Part shown: positions 1-9,946 of the stretch, piece by piece
Layout: each line of letters opens with the position of its first letter
Numbering within the stretch: the stretch's first letter is position 1
From: Monosporascus cannonballus
Taxonomy: Eukaryota; Ascomycota; Sordariomycetes; Xylariales
DNA length: 64,000 nucleotides
Assembly: GCA_004154925.1 (NCBI GenBank)
Contig: QJNS01000097.1
Location: 124,001 to 188,000, forward strand
Direction: 5' to 3'
Notes under the pieces: model-generated
Seen by the model: the letters and a program-made list of their open reading frames with translations, nothing else
What the model was told of the DNA's origin: nothing
Databases searched by the model: none
Program-made: the position numbers and the translations under genes

Positions 1-1218
1 TGATCTTGACGTTCTCGATGCCGCCGACGTAGCGCGCGCCTTCCCAGGGGAACTGCTCCGACGCGTGCCATGCCTTGCCCATGCTGAGAAAGGCTGCGTG
101 GGTCACCGCCTGCGTGTCCGCCGTGATGCGGTCGTGCTCGTGCGCCGTCAGATAGACGTGCTTGGAGCGCAGGCATCGGAGGACGGTCTCCACCTTGTCG
201 AACGAGGCTTCCGACGCGCGGTGTTTTATTATCACCTTCAATACCGTCAGTATGAAAGGCACACTGGTACGTAGAGTGCATTTACCAGAGGCTGATCTTT
301 CGTATCAACTCCAGGGCCGTGGAGAGAATGACAGGAGACAATATCAATATCCGCCGGTAGGTAATCCTCGAACGCTTTAATCTCTGGGTCTTTACAGGAT
401 GTCTGTCCACCAACAATGGCATTAAGCTTGGTTGCTGTGTAATCCACATGGTCAGGATTGCTCAAGAAGGGCGGTACGGTCTACAATCATACAAGGTCCG
501 TACTCAGCAACAACGCGGTCAATGGCTGCGGCTTCTACGCTGTAGATGATGTAGTCACTGGTTCGGGATACGAGGTGACCATTTCGAAGAATTTGTATAT
601 TGCTCTAGATACCTCTCAGCGCGGGCATTCCTAAGAATGGACTAGGTAGCTACAATGTACCCTGCTCGCGAACTCTTCACGTAGATCTTCATAATTCTCT
701 TCCCTATCGCAGGCTACGATTCTGTGTGAGGTACGGGTTAGTAAATAGGCGTACAAGCAATCATCGATGGCCGGATATGGAACCTGTAGTTGGATATTAG
801 CGCGATGTCATCTCCCGTCGAGTGATATAGGAACAAAGGCATGTAAGTAATTGCTTCAGACAAAATTGAAAAGGTAGCTGAGAGTTAACATCATGGAAAG
901 CCCACAACCGGCCGGCAGCCAGAATGGCCGAACCCCGGTCGATTGAGGGCAATACTCGAGCCAAATGCACTCAAGTCATCATTACAGGAAATGGATGTTC
1001 GAGGCTGAGAAGGGAATCGACTTACCATATGATCTTTACAGAGGCTTAACTGCGAGACGAGCAAGCATTGCGGAAATGGCAACGTAGCAACGGGCGAATT
1101 ACCTCCAGCCAGCATCACTGAGCCTCCTCGCGTACATCTTCCCCATGTCGCCCATGCCAATGATACCTACGACGAAATTCTCCATTCCAGGAGGTACGTC
1201 CGTAGTTGCGGCCGCCAT
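1..1218 (-). CDS. TYR1: Prephenate dehydrogenase, 3' end cut by the window edge
   Basis: This enzyme oxidatively decarboxylates prephenate to 4-hydroxyphenylpyruvate in tyrosine synthesis. I read five exons on the minus strand: 1218-1103, 721-661, 604-493, 434-286 and 235 to beyond base 1. The start is the ATG at 1218-1216. Exon 1 encodes a Rossmann NAD(P)-binding motif (VGIIGMGDMGKMYARR), followed by the continuation WRIVACDR across the first splice. Later exons carry ILRNGHLVSRTSDYIIYSVE, AIVGGQTSCK, VSCHSLHGPGVDT and HDRITADTQAVTHAAF, all characteristic of fungal TYR1. Every exon joins in frame with no stop. Intron 1 is 381 nt, far longer than the others (about 50-60 nt). The last acceptor read is AAG rather than CAG or TAG. 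The C-terminal part lies outside the window. The family is certain; the exact 5' splice structure is slightly less so. Confidence 0.9.
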
Positions 1219-1640
1219 CTCGATTCAATAGCTGAGCCGCTTCAAGGGATCCTCCTCTCTTCTAGTTGACTTAATAGAAAGTGCCAGAGAGATACGAGTC
1301 ACATTCTCCAAGCTCCTTCACACTCAAACTTGCTCTGTGGCTTGTTGTAGAGTGAGACGCGTCCTTTGGTTTGGAAGGAAAGAAAGTTTGGAAGCTTTGA
1401 AAATTTCGAAGTGCGAAGAGTCAGAAATGTGAGTAGAGGGTGGGGCACGCTAAGTGCAGTCACTAGCCTGTTCAGCTCGCTACGCTACTCGTGGCTTGCA
1501 ACTTCATGTGGCTAAAGTCCCTTAGCACCATCAGCCACTCCTTGGCGTATACTGGGTCTGCTACGGTACTTCTTTGGTTCCCTATTCGACGCAAGACGAT
1601 AAAAGTCGATGTGATAGCAAGACAACAGCCCGAATGAACC
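1219..1640. other. Intergenic region between divergent genes
   Basis: These 422 bases separate the starts of TYR1 (minus) and the RCC1-repeat gene (plus), so they should hold both promoters. A purine-rich stretch lies near 1370-1400. I see no clear TATA box or other gene. Confidence 0.5.
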
Positions 1641-2741
1641 ATGGAAGGACTCTTTGCACTAGGCTCTAATGGTTCCGGGCAGCTCGGGATCGGGCACAAA
1701 GAAGACGTCTCGGTGCCGAAGCAAGTGCTATTCGAGCATGACCCGCCCAGAGCCGACGAGATCGTGAAGATTGCCGCGGGTGGGAACCACACCATCCTGC
1801 TTACGAAGTCGGGGAAGGCGTACTGGAGCGGCGACCGTTCAACCGGCGCCTGCGGCATCGTGACTGGTGCCAACGACACAGACTCACCCGTGTTCCGCGA
1901 GGTCGTTCTCTCGAGGACAGAATCTTCTGGTCCGGTTGCGGACGTGGCTTGTACCTGGAACTCTTCGGTGTTCGTGCTGCGCGATTCCGAAGGCAAGGCC
2001 ACGAATGTGTATACGTGCGGCCGCGGGGACAAAGGCGGAACCGAGCCGCGTCTAGTACCCGACTTTCCCCCTGAAGGGACGGAAATAAGGGACATTGCCG
2101 CTGGCTTCCGCCACGTCGTCGCAGTGCTGCATAACGGGGATGTCTATGGTTTCGGCAACGGTCGCAAGGGTCAGCTGGGGACCTTGAGCGGCGATGCAGC
2201 TGATGCCAAAGGGATCGTTCAGCAGCCCGTCAGAATGCGGAGTGTAGGTTTCCCGGTCGCCAGGGCAGTCTGTTGTCAGTATGCGACATGCCTCATCGCG
2301 GAGCCAGGAGACGGCCGGGTGCTGGTCCTCGGTGCTGATAAGTGGGCTCTGAAGAGCTCAGCACCGCCCGCCGTGCCGAACTGGAAAACAATCACAGCCA
2401 GCTGGGGAGGCATCTACATTCTGAAGTACGACGGCATGTTGGAGGCCTGGGGAAGGGACGACCATGGCCAATTGCCTCCTCCCAGTGTGCCAAGAATAGA
2501 TAGTATCGCGGCGGGCAGTGAGCACGTCGTCGCATTCACCGATAGGGGAGAAGTGGTGTCCTGGGGATGGGGCGAGCATGGTAACTGCGGGCCTCGAGCC
2601 GAGAATTCCGTAGACGTCAAGGGACGGTGGAACGTTATTGCATCACTAAAGAATCTACCAATTGGCTCCGAAATCACACTTATTGGGGCCGGGTGTGCAA
2701 CAAGTTGGATTCATATTACAGCAGAGGGCATCTTCCTTTGA
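1641..2741 (+). CDS. RCC1-repeat (ATS1-like) protein
   Basis: This is an intronless 366-residue ORF starting with ATG. It contains repeated RCC1 blade signatures: LFALGSNGSGQLGIGH near the N-terminus, then IVKIAAGGNHTILLT, IRDIAAGFRHVVAVL, VYGFGNGRKGQLG, LEAWGRDDHGQLP, IDSIAAGSEHVVAF and VSWGWGEHGNCG near the C-terminus. The size and single-propeller architecture match small fungal RCC1/ATS1-type proteins rather than the longer Ran exchange factor PIM1/RCC1. ATS1 in yeast is linked to tRNA wobble-uridine modification and microtubule suppression, but that role is only an inference here. The gene converges on RAD9, with only 128 bp between their stop codons. The fold assignment is confident; the specific function is not. 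Confidence 0.85.
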   Translation: MEGLFALGSNGSGQLGIGHKEDVSVPKQVLFEHDPPRADEIVKIAAGGNHTILLTKSGKAYWSGDRSTGACGIVTGANDTDSPVFREVVLSRTESSGPVADVACTWNSSVFVLRDSEGKATNVYTCGRGDKGGTEPRLVPDFPPEGTEIRDIAAGFRHVVAVLHNGDVYGFGNGRKGQLGTLSGDAADAKGIVQQPVRMRSVGFPVARAVCCQYATCLIAEPGDGRVLVLGADKWALKSSAPPAVPNWKTITASWGGIYILKYDGMLEAWGRDDHGQLPPPSVPRIDSIAAGSEHVVAFTDRGEVVSWGWGEHGNCGPRAENSVDVKGRWNVIASLKNLPIGSEITLIGAGCATSWIHITAEGIFL

Positions 2742-2869
2742 ACAAGTTACATTCAATTAGCACATTTATCTGGACGGCCTAGCAATCAGCCCATCGAACG
2801 GCACATAAGATCTTATAACCTAATCGCCGCGGACACCAGAACCGAGAGAACACTTCGCTAACTGTCATC

Positions 2870-4485
2870 CTATTCGCCGAAGAGCCCAAATTTTCTGACG
2901 TCTGATAGTCGCTGGGATGGCTCGAATTGTGAAGGCAGCTCCGGGGCCGCATTGGTGGCAGTCGATGTGGTCTGATTAGCAATCATGGACCTCATATTCA
3001 TGCTCGACTGGTGCTAAATGACAATGTCAGCTGCCCGCGCTTGAGAATTGGGGGGAAGTGAACTCACTGGAATGCCGCTAGCGTCCCACTCTAGCCTAGC
3101 ATTATCCTCTTCGTCCTCATCCTCGCCCAGGTTCACAGGCTCCCACTGGTCCTCGTTTTCCTGAGGCACAAAGAGAGATTCATCTTGCAGAGTCGCTGGA
3201 GGTGGACGCTGCGAAGGGCGGCTGATTGACGGTCGGAGAGATAGCATGGGGTTGGATTGTGCCGCGGGTTGCTGCACCGGTTGCCGGACCGGCGTAGGAG
3301 CATGCGAGGTCGCTCGACTTGCTCCGGCTTCGAGTTGCTGTCTCGGGACTTTGGCATTTGCCCGAGCCGTCTTTGCCTTCTGGCCTGGCGCTCCTCGCTC
3401 GCCAACCGTCATCAACAGGAACTCGCACTTTATCTCCGCACCGTCATACTTCAGCTGCATTGGTTGAGAAGGCAGCGAATAGGATGCAAAAATCTCGCCC
3501 CCGGAGATGCTGGCGTGTTGCACAAGGGCTCTGAAGTCCTTGACGCTGATGACAATGTGGAGCCTTTCTTCCTCCACCTCAAAACTCTCGAACTCGTCCC
3601 GCTCGACCGCGATAGAAGTGTGAAGTGGCTTCTTTAACACCTCTAGGAGGACAGTTAGCACCTACAAGAGATCACGATAAACATGAACCTTACCGTCGCC
3701 ATGCGCCACTTTCTCGGTGAAGCAGGTGAAATTAACAAACTGGTCATCATCGGAGTGGATATCGAGGTACTCGGTTCCGGGACCGAAGTGGTCCATGAGT
3801 TGACGTAACATCCTGGAAGAGATAGACCAGTGGTTCGTCGCCTGTCCTCTATCGAACTTGGCACGCACGGGCGGGCTAGCCTCGAAAGGTAGCTTGTACT
3901 TGGTTGTGATGCCTAATATGTGGTTAGAGATGAAAGCTCATAGACAAACACCGAGATTGAGACATGCCATTTCTGAAGACTATCCTGGCAATGAATCTGC
4001 TCTTCTTGGCTGGTTCATCGACAATGGCTACGTCGCATCTGTCAATGGTGGTGTCCTTCTCGCGCTCGTGGAGAGGGTCGCCACTCCTTGGACGAAACAA
4101 GGATTGGAGGGCCTAGCATATGTATGATCAGAGAGAGCCCTATAAATATTGACTATATGATTCGCTACCTTATTATAGAGTTTGCAGAAGAATCTCTCTC
4201 GGTGCTGGCCTACACCCTCGTAATGGTAGACTGAAAAGAAGCGGGCAGTCGTGAATACGAAACTAGCATATGCCGTTTTAGTCGAGTTCAGGGCTGTCAA
4301 TGCTAGCTGAACATGGGTGGAAGCTATCAGCGTCATAGGAAGATGATCCCCAGCAAGAGATAGAAACCTACTTGATCCCTCTTAGCTTCGAGGGAGACTT
4401 CGTCGCTGAATTTGCCCAGGCATGAAAGGGCATCTCGCAGAACGCTGACCCCTTCTTCGCTAAGCGTGAACTTTACAACGGCCAT
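2870..4485 (-). CDS. RAD9: DNA-damage checkpoint clamp subunit Rad9
   Basis: Rad9 is a subunit of the PCNA-like 9-1-1 clamp (Rad9-Hus1-Rad1) that activates the DNA-damage checkpoint kinase. Six exons on the minus strand join perfectly in frame: 4485-4372, 4306-4169, 4112-3968, 3912-3694, 3642-3068 and 3013-2870. The predicted product is 444 residues. Recognisable parts are the N-terminus MAVVKFTLSEEGV, then LALTALNSTKTAYASFVF, the inter-domain VLKKPLHTSIAV, and LHIVISVKDFRALVQHA with LKYDGAEIKCEFLLMT. A Pro/Gln/Ser-rich, acidic C-terminal tail ends in RKFGLFGE. The unstructured tail is where Rad9 is normally phosphorylated. Intron 3 (3967-3913) begins with GC rather than GT and is the only solution that keeps the frame. 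The identity is strong from the N-terminus and clamp domain. Confidence 0.9.
3913..3967 (-). other. GC-AG intron in RAD9
   Basis: This 55-nt intron has donor ATG|GCATGT and acceptor TTAG. The bases flanking both ends are GCAT, so the boundary could slide by up to four bases. Of those positions only GC-AG has recognised splice ends, and it restores the reading frame (RNG|ITTKYK). Confidence 0.75.
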
Positions 4486-5146
4486 GGTGCTGCTAATTGT
4501 ACTCCTGCCGACGGGGGGCCCTCCCGGGACGCAATTATACGCTTGAGAGTATAGAGCTCCCAGGTGAATGACATCAGTTCTTCTTCGTGTTCTGTCGGTT
4601 GACAGTGTTAATGAAACCAGATTACATTTTGCTCTGACGCTACTGAAGAGGCTCACACATACATACATGCGTAAGCTTGGTAGGTATTCTTGGCAGAAGT
4701 ACTCTGCAGCTTGCGAGGTAGGTAAGGTTAAATGCAAGTCGCGCGCTCAAGCAAGTAGCAGACGCGTCGTGGGGTAGCTCGCACAGTGTCTAAAGTGCAG
4801 CTCGTAAAGCAGCCATAAGTTAAGTATCTGAATGTTTGGCTGCCAGCATCAGTGGATCAGCCACTGAACGCTCCTCTCATCTCATTAACTAGTGTCTGGC
4901 CCCATACAGTGTGAGATATCCCATGTTTTCTGTGACGACCGGGGCTTACAGTACATTATGTCCCTAGTCGCTTTACTGTATTACATGGCGGCGACGACGC
5001 CAAACATCTCCGGAGCTCCCAAGCTCTCACGATCTTTCTAAGCTCAACATTGGCCTACGAATGAGATTTGACTGGGGTTTCTTCATTTGCTCCCGTTGTT
5101 TTCCAGTCAACCTTACTTTTCACGAGTCTACACAATGTATCATACC
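4486..5146. other. Intergenic region between divergent genes
   Basis: These 661 bases separate the RAD9 start (minus) from the F-box-like gene start (plus) and should contain both promoters. A C/T-rich stretch near 5070-5120 precedes the plus-strand start. No gene is visible. Confidence 0.5.
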
Positions 5147-7042
5147 ATGTCTTCAGTCGCACTTCCGCAAGATTTGATCCTTCTAATCTGCCAGGAACTT
5201 GCTTTTCGCCGTGACTTTGGGACCTTGTTCCAATGCTCCCTAGTCAGTCGAAGAGTCGCCAGCATTGCCCTGGAGCAACTGTACAGGTAAGCTCGCTATC
5301 GTACCTTTATATGATGGTTGATTGACTTGGTAGCTAGCATACACGAGCTCTCGCCTGCAGGTTCCAGTGATTCCGGTAAGCTCGAATGGGCACGCCTATG
5401 GCGGTCAATCGTTCTCTCAAGTATTGGAGGAACGGCATACCCGTACTGTGCATACATCCGAGCTCTTTCGTTAGGTCTCAATTTTGTTGAGAGCATGCCG
5501 GACAACCTGAATGATAAGGCCATACGCGATTTCTTCTTTGAGGGCCCCATGGAACCGTTCCTCGTCTTGATGGAGGGTGTAACTCCGGCTAGGAAGACGC
5601 GGGGGGCTCGGCTTACACGAATACACGCCGAAAAGACCATGGTTAAGTGTGCCGAGTCAATTACCAGCTACATCAAAAAGCTGGCAGATGACACGGAGAC
5701 GGCCGTCGCATTGGCTCATCTCGAGCTTTACAACGTCCCGATTGACCTGTTGCCTACGTGGATCACGCGCCTCGGCACTCTGAAATCCTTGCGCATTCGT
5801 GATGGTTCCATACTCGGCGCCGAGGCCGGTAGCGCAATCTCTCAGTGCTGTCCCTATTTTGATGACTTGACATTGTACTGGCTTGAAGGCCCGACTGTGG
5901 ATCACGACCTCGCTGCTTTCTTCAACGCCCTCCGTCCAAATAGCCTTAGGAGCTTTGAGGTCATGAGTCAGAATAGAATCGGAGAACATAGCCTAACGGC
6001 ACTTAATGCTCATGCCGCGTCTCTCAAGGGCTTGAAACTTGGGACCCTGTCTGCTCAGGCCATGAAGTGCCTGAACGTTTTACCCAGTTGCAATGGGCTC
6101 GAGGTCCTTGAGATTGAAAACGAGGGAGGCTCCCAGGTCGATCTCAGGGCCTTCAGCGAGGGGATGCTAAAGGAGGTCACTGCTTGGATCAGAAGCTGCA
6201 AGTCGTTACGCGAGTTGAGCTTTAGGGGGGTCCAGGATGCTCTGTTAATCGTAAAGGACGTCCTGAGTTCTCCGGACATCCGTCTAAGCTCCCTAGACAT
6301 TCAGTTTCTTCGTCAGTTCAATGATCAAGACAGCGCGGCGACTTGGGCGACTCTTGGCCTCCAGGACAACCTAGAAAGCTTGACCCTTGGTGCAAAACTT
6401 GACCAGCAAGATATGTTTGTTCTGGCGGGATACCCTTCGCTTGTGGACTCCATCTGCCGGCTCAAGAATCTGAAGTCCCTTAACCTGAAGCAAACTTATT
6501 CCCAGTCTCAGGAAATTCATCAGTTCGCCAGGTCCCTGCCAAATCTCGTCGATTTCAGCTTTGGTGGCGAGCTCATGGATGATTCTGTCTTGGAATCCCT
6601 GGCCGCGCTTCCTAATCTTATGATGGTCGGCAGTAAGCGGCCCCCGAAGTTCCTTGATCCCCCTTAATTCCTTATCTACGAGCACAGGTTGCCCTAATGG
6701 AGTCATTTGAGGATCGATAACCCAGAAGCATGGTTCAGAACTCACTCTGCTCGTCTAATTAACCAGAAAGAACAATTACTGACCCTAAGCGTTGCAGTAA
6801 GTGCCCAGTCGTTATTTACCTGGCCCGGCCTTCAGAATTTTGCACACCAGCTAGAATTAGCTGGACGCTATGGGTTCCAATTCGAGATATTAGGCCAACT
6901 AGGTGAGGCCAAGTTTGCTGAGGAGCAACAGAATTGGCTGCAAGATTTCTTCGCGAACAAACTCCATGGGAGGTTTGACATTGGCTACCACATGGATCCG
7001 GACGAACTCCACGAAGACGACTTTAGTGATTTATCAGATTGA
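5147..7042 (+). CDS. F-box-like protein with leucine-rich repeats
   Basis: I read three exons: 5147-5286, 5338-6632 and 6726-7042, all joining in frame. The N-terminus (LPQDLILLICQEL, then FGTLFQCSLVSRRVASIALE) is an F-box-like helix set of the kind common in Sordariomycete F-box proteins. It is followed by irregular leucine-rich repeats, such as LEVLEIENEGG and NLKSLNLKQTYS. F-box proteins recruit substrates to SCF ubiquitin ligases; the substrate here is unknown. Exon 2 stays open past the proposed donor (GGC A|GTAAGC) to a stop at 6667, so a shorter protein without exon 3 is possible. I prefer the spliced form because exon 3 continues the frame for about 105 codons and ends in an acidic DDFSDLSD tail. 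An alternative upstream ATG lies at 5135. Confidence 0.72.
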
Positions 7043-7332
7043 TTCCAAGCGCCGAAGCGGTCCCCTACTGATAAATGCTGCAGCTTATTTTACATTGGAA
7101 TATAAAGGTTGCGCTCTATTAGGGGGAGTTATGGATGCATTTGTTGGAATATCACCCCTACATTACACTGCCCACTTTTCACTAATGAACCAACCGACAC
7201 TTCCCAATCGCTCAAATGCAGTCAGACTACCCACGCATCTCGCAGTGTTCATGGTGAACGAACCCGGGCCATCTGCTTCAAAGACTACCGACCCCTTCCT
7301 CGTTCCAATGATTCCACCCTACTTCCCTATCC

Positions 7333-7668
7333 TTATCCATCCCTCCAGCCTATACCCGGTCGTTCTGCCCCATATCCCGCCCCAGGCATCCCCATGGTCG
7401 ATGGCGGAGGATCCTCGCTAGGACCAAAAAAGTGACTATTACGGCACTCCCAACCGCACCAATCGCCCGTGGCTACTACACGGATGTTATTGGCGTGCGG
7501 CAGACACTCGTCGGGCCATGTGAATGGCAGTGTGATGCGACCCTCAGTCGTCCATGCAGCCGCATCCTCATGGATCCGGTTTAATTCGGTGAGCACGCGC
7601 AGGCACGAGGGCCCCGCGAGGAGCCTGGTATGTGCGCAGAGAGGTTGGAGGAGGATATAAAGGCACAT
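7333..7668 (-). CDS. Small conserved Cys-rich fungal protein
   Basis: This is a 111-residue ORF from the ATG at 7668. The first part has a pattern seen in short uncharacterised fungal proteins: MCLYILLQPLCAHTRL, a Cys in GPSCLRVL, ELNRIHED, TWPDECLPH, and a closing WCGWECRN. The spaced Cys and His residues could bind a metal ion, but that is inference. The frame stays open upstream to about 7935, but the upstream part looks non-coding, so I chose the internal ATG. The C-terminus is Pro/Gly-rich. No function can be assigned. Confidence 0.55.
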   Translation of the reverse strand: MCLYILLQPLCAHTRLLAGPSCLRVLTELNRIHEDAAAWTTEGRITLPFTWPDECLPHANNIRVVATGDWCGWECRNSHFFGPSEDPPPSTMGMPGAGYGAERPGIGWRDG

Positions 7669-9946
7669 CGTCCTCTTCGTGGTGTCTGTTTTGGCTTTCG
7701 GTCTTTGGGAAGGCCAATTGGGGGTTGGCTGGACGACAAAATCCTCCACGGCGGTCTCCGAAGATGCGATTATAATTTGCGGCTCGACCAGATATGTTGT
7801 GTGATCTGGCGCCTTCTCAGGTGACGGACCTTTCCGGCCTGTTCTCACCGAATCTGAGTGCTTCCGAAAAGCGTGCGGGCCGCGAGACCTGTAGTTGTTC
7901 CGCAGGACAGAACAGCATGTCGGTGTTGCCGCCAACCGGTCAAGACTGAAGGGGGTACGGGGCGGCTAATATGGATGCCAACGGGAGCTGTGTCTTCCAG
8001 AAACCTTTACTGTGGGGCAATCGTCCTGGGTCAAAAGGTTGCTTGTTGCTCAGCTGTTGTTGGAGCGGCGAATATGAGAGGAAATGGAAACTCCTTGTTC
8101 GCTTGACCAGAGGAGCCATGAGCCCATCCAAACTTGTCTGGACAAATCGGAACTAGAGTAGTGAGTGCTGGCCGGGACAAACCAACCCGCTCATGTTTGG
8201 GTCAGATCGTCTCACAGCTCAAACTGTGGAGGATAGGGCTCATGTCTATGGCTTCGTCGCGGCGAACATGGCAAGTAAAGCTGTATGGTGGATTAATGGT
8301 GTATCCCAAGCGAGAGCTTTCATATTGCTCATGGAGTCGACATCAGAATTGATAAATTAAGAGCCGAGGTGCTCAGGTCGGTTATTGTGAGGAATTTGTT
8401 ATATCTAGCTCATATAAAGCCAATTTCCCTCTATGATGGTTCTTTCCATCCCCTTGAATCTGATATAGTCTTACGTCTGTCTACCTTAAACCCGAGGTAG
8501 TTCGTCCTGTTATCACAAGGTTGGGATGCTGGACACTCACAGGTTCGCCCGTCCGTTGTTGGGGAGTAACCATCACCAATGCTAAACCGACGGTTCAACC
8601 CGGATCCTAAGTTGAGAGCTCTATTATAGTTGAAGCAATGATTCGCCTGTTACGTCTTGTATACCTATCTTTCTACGGGCTTGAACCGTCTGTCGGAGGC
8701 CAGCAACAGGTATATGAATCAGCATGGCAAAAAAGGTCAAAAGCAAACCTGTCTCACAAGAGCATGCGCACACCAAGGCGAAAAGCATTCAAGCCGAAAG
8801 GAATACCGACATAAATGAACCAACCGGAGCATGCAAGCGATTTCTCAATGAGCACTCACCAACATCCTGTTCCCCCCATCTACATAGGTTCCAGTTCCGG
8901 CACCGCGAATCCTGGCCCCCTCTTTCCCTCCCATTTCCGTGGCACTGGTATCACAGATCTCAGAACTATCTAGCTAGGTAGTCTGGAGCGGATATACCTA
9001 TGTACTTACTTCAGGTAAGGTTTAAGCTCATAACACAACGAGCCAGGCACCACCTAAACTAGGTTAAGGTAAGATGCGGCCGCCCGCTTCCGCATGCCCC
9101 CGTTTCGTGTAGCCGGGATCGGCGAAACAGCCGACTGGATGGCCATTTTCACTCGCCTCCCCGTGCCCCCCACCCGTTCTGGTTTGCTTGGTGATTGGCT
9201 GGCTGTCCTATCGCAGGTGGTCTTTTGTTCTTTTTCCATACGGTTGGATGGGCCGAGGGTAGAGAACATATCTATCCGTGTCTCTGTGGCCTTCCGTAAT
9301 TATGGGGGCTTTTTAAGCTGAGGTATGTATGGCTTCCCCCTTCCTTCCCGGCTTCCTTTTCCTGGAGACGACCGGAGATCTGGGCGCGCAGGCGGGCAGT
9401 CAGTTGGGCTGCGGGGGACGGACGCTCGTCGATTGAGATGCTTAATCAAGGTTTACCACACCACCCGATATGTGACCCTGCAGTAACGATTGTTACTGCT
9501 TTACATAAAATGGTTAATACAGATATTGTTACACCTATAGTAATAGGCAGTACGGCTACTCGGAGCACGCTCATTGTTTTGATCAACTATTAACCCAAAA
9601 ACGTGACAGTCAGTGGTATAGAACACCTCGCTCAGACCCAGGCCAAACGAGACGTGCGCCGATGATCAGAGCACGGGTGAGAGGCGGGAAGACCGTTCTT
9701 GTACATTTGGGTATCTTGATTGCTTAGCTATGCATGCGTGTCCCGGAAATGCTTGAAACCTGAAATGTCCACCTGGCTGAAGCCTAAAGGTGCGGGATGC
9801 GGGAAAGACGAGATATTCCAATAGATGGTAAAGAAGAACACCACCGTATTATGATTTGCGACCGTGACCCAGACCCCGGAAAATCGAGACAATCCGCTTC
9901 TTTTCCAAAAAAAAGCCTCATATTCGAGCGCTTGACCAGGTGGGTC
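7669..9946. other. 2.3 kb gene-poor spacer
   Basis: Only short ORFs without protein-like composition occur here. An AT-rich patch lies around 9480-9600. The part above 9780 is the 3' flank of the alkaline phosphatase gene. No RNA gene or mobile element is recognisable. Confidence 0.5.
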
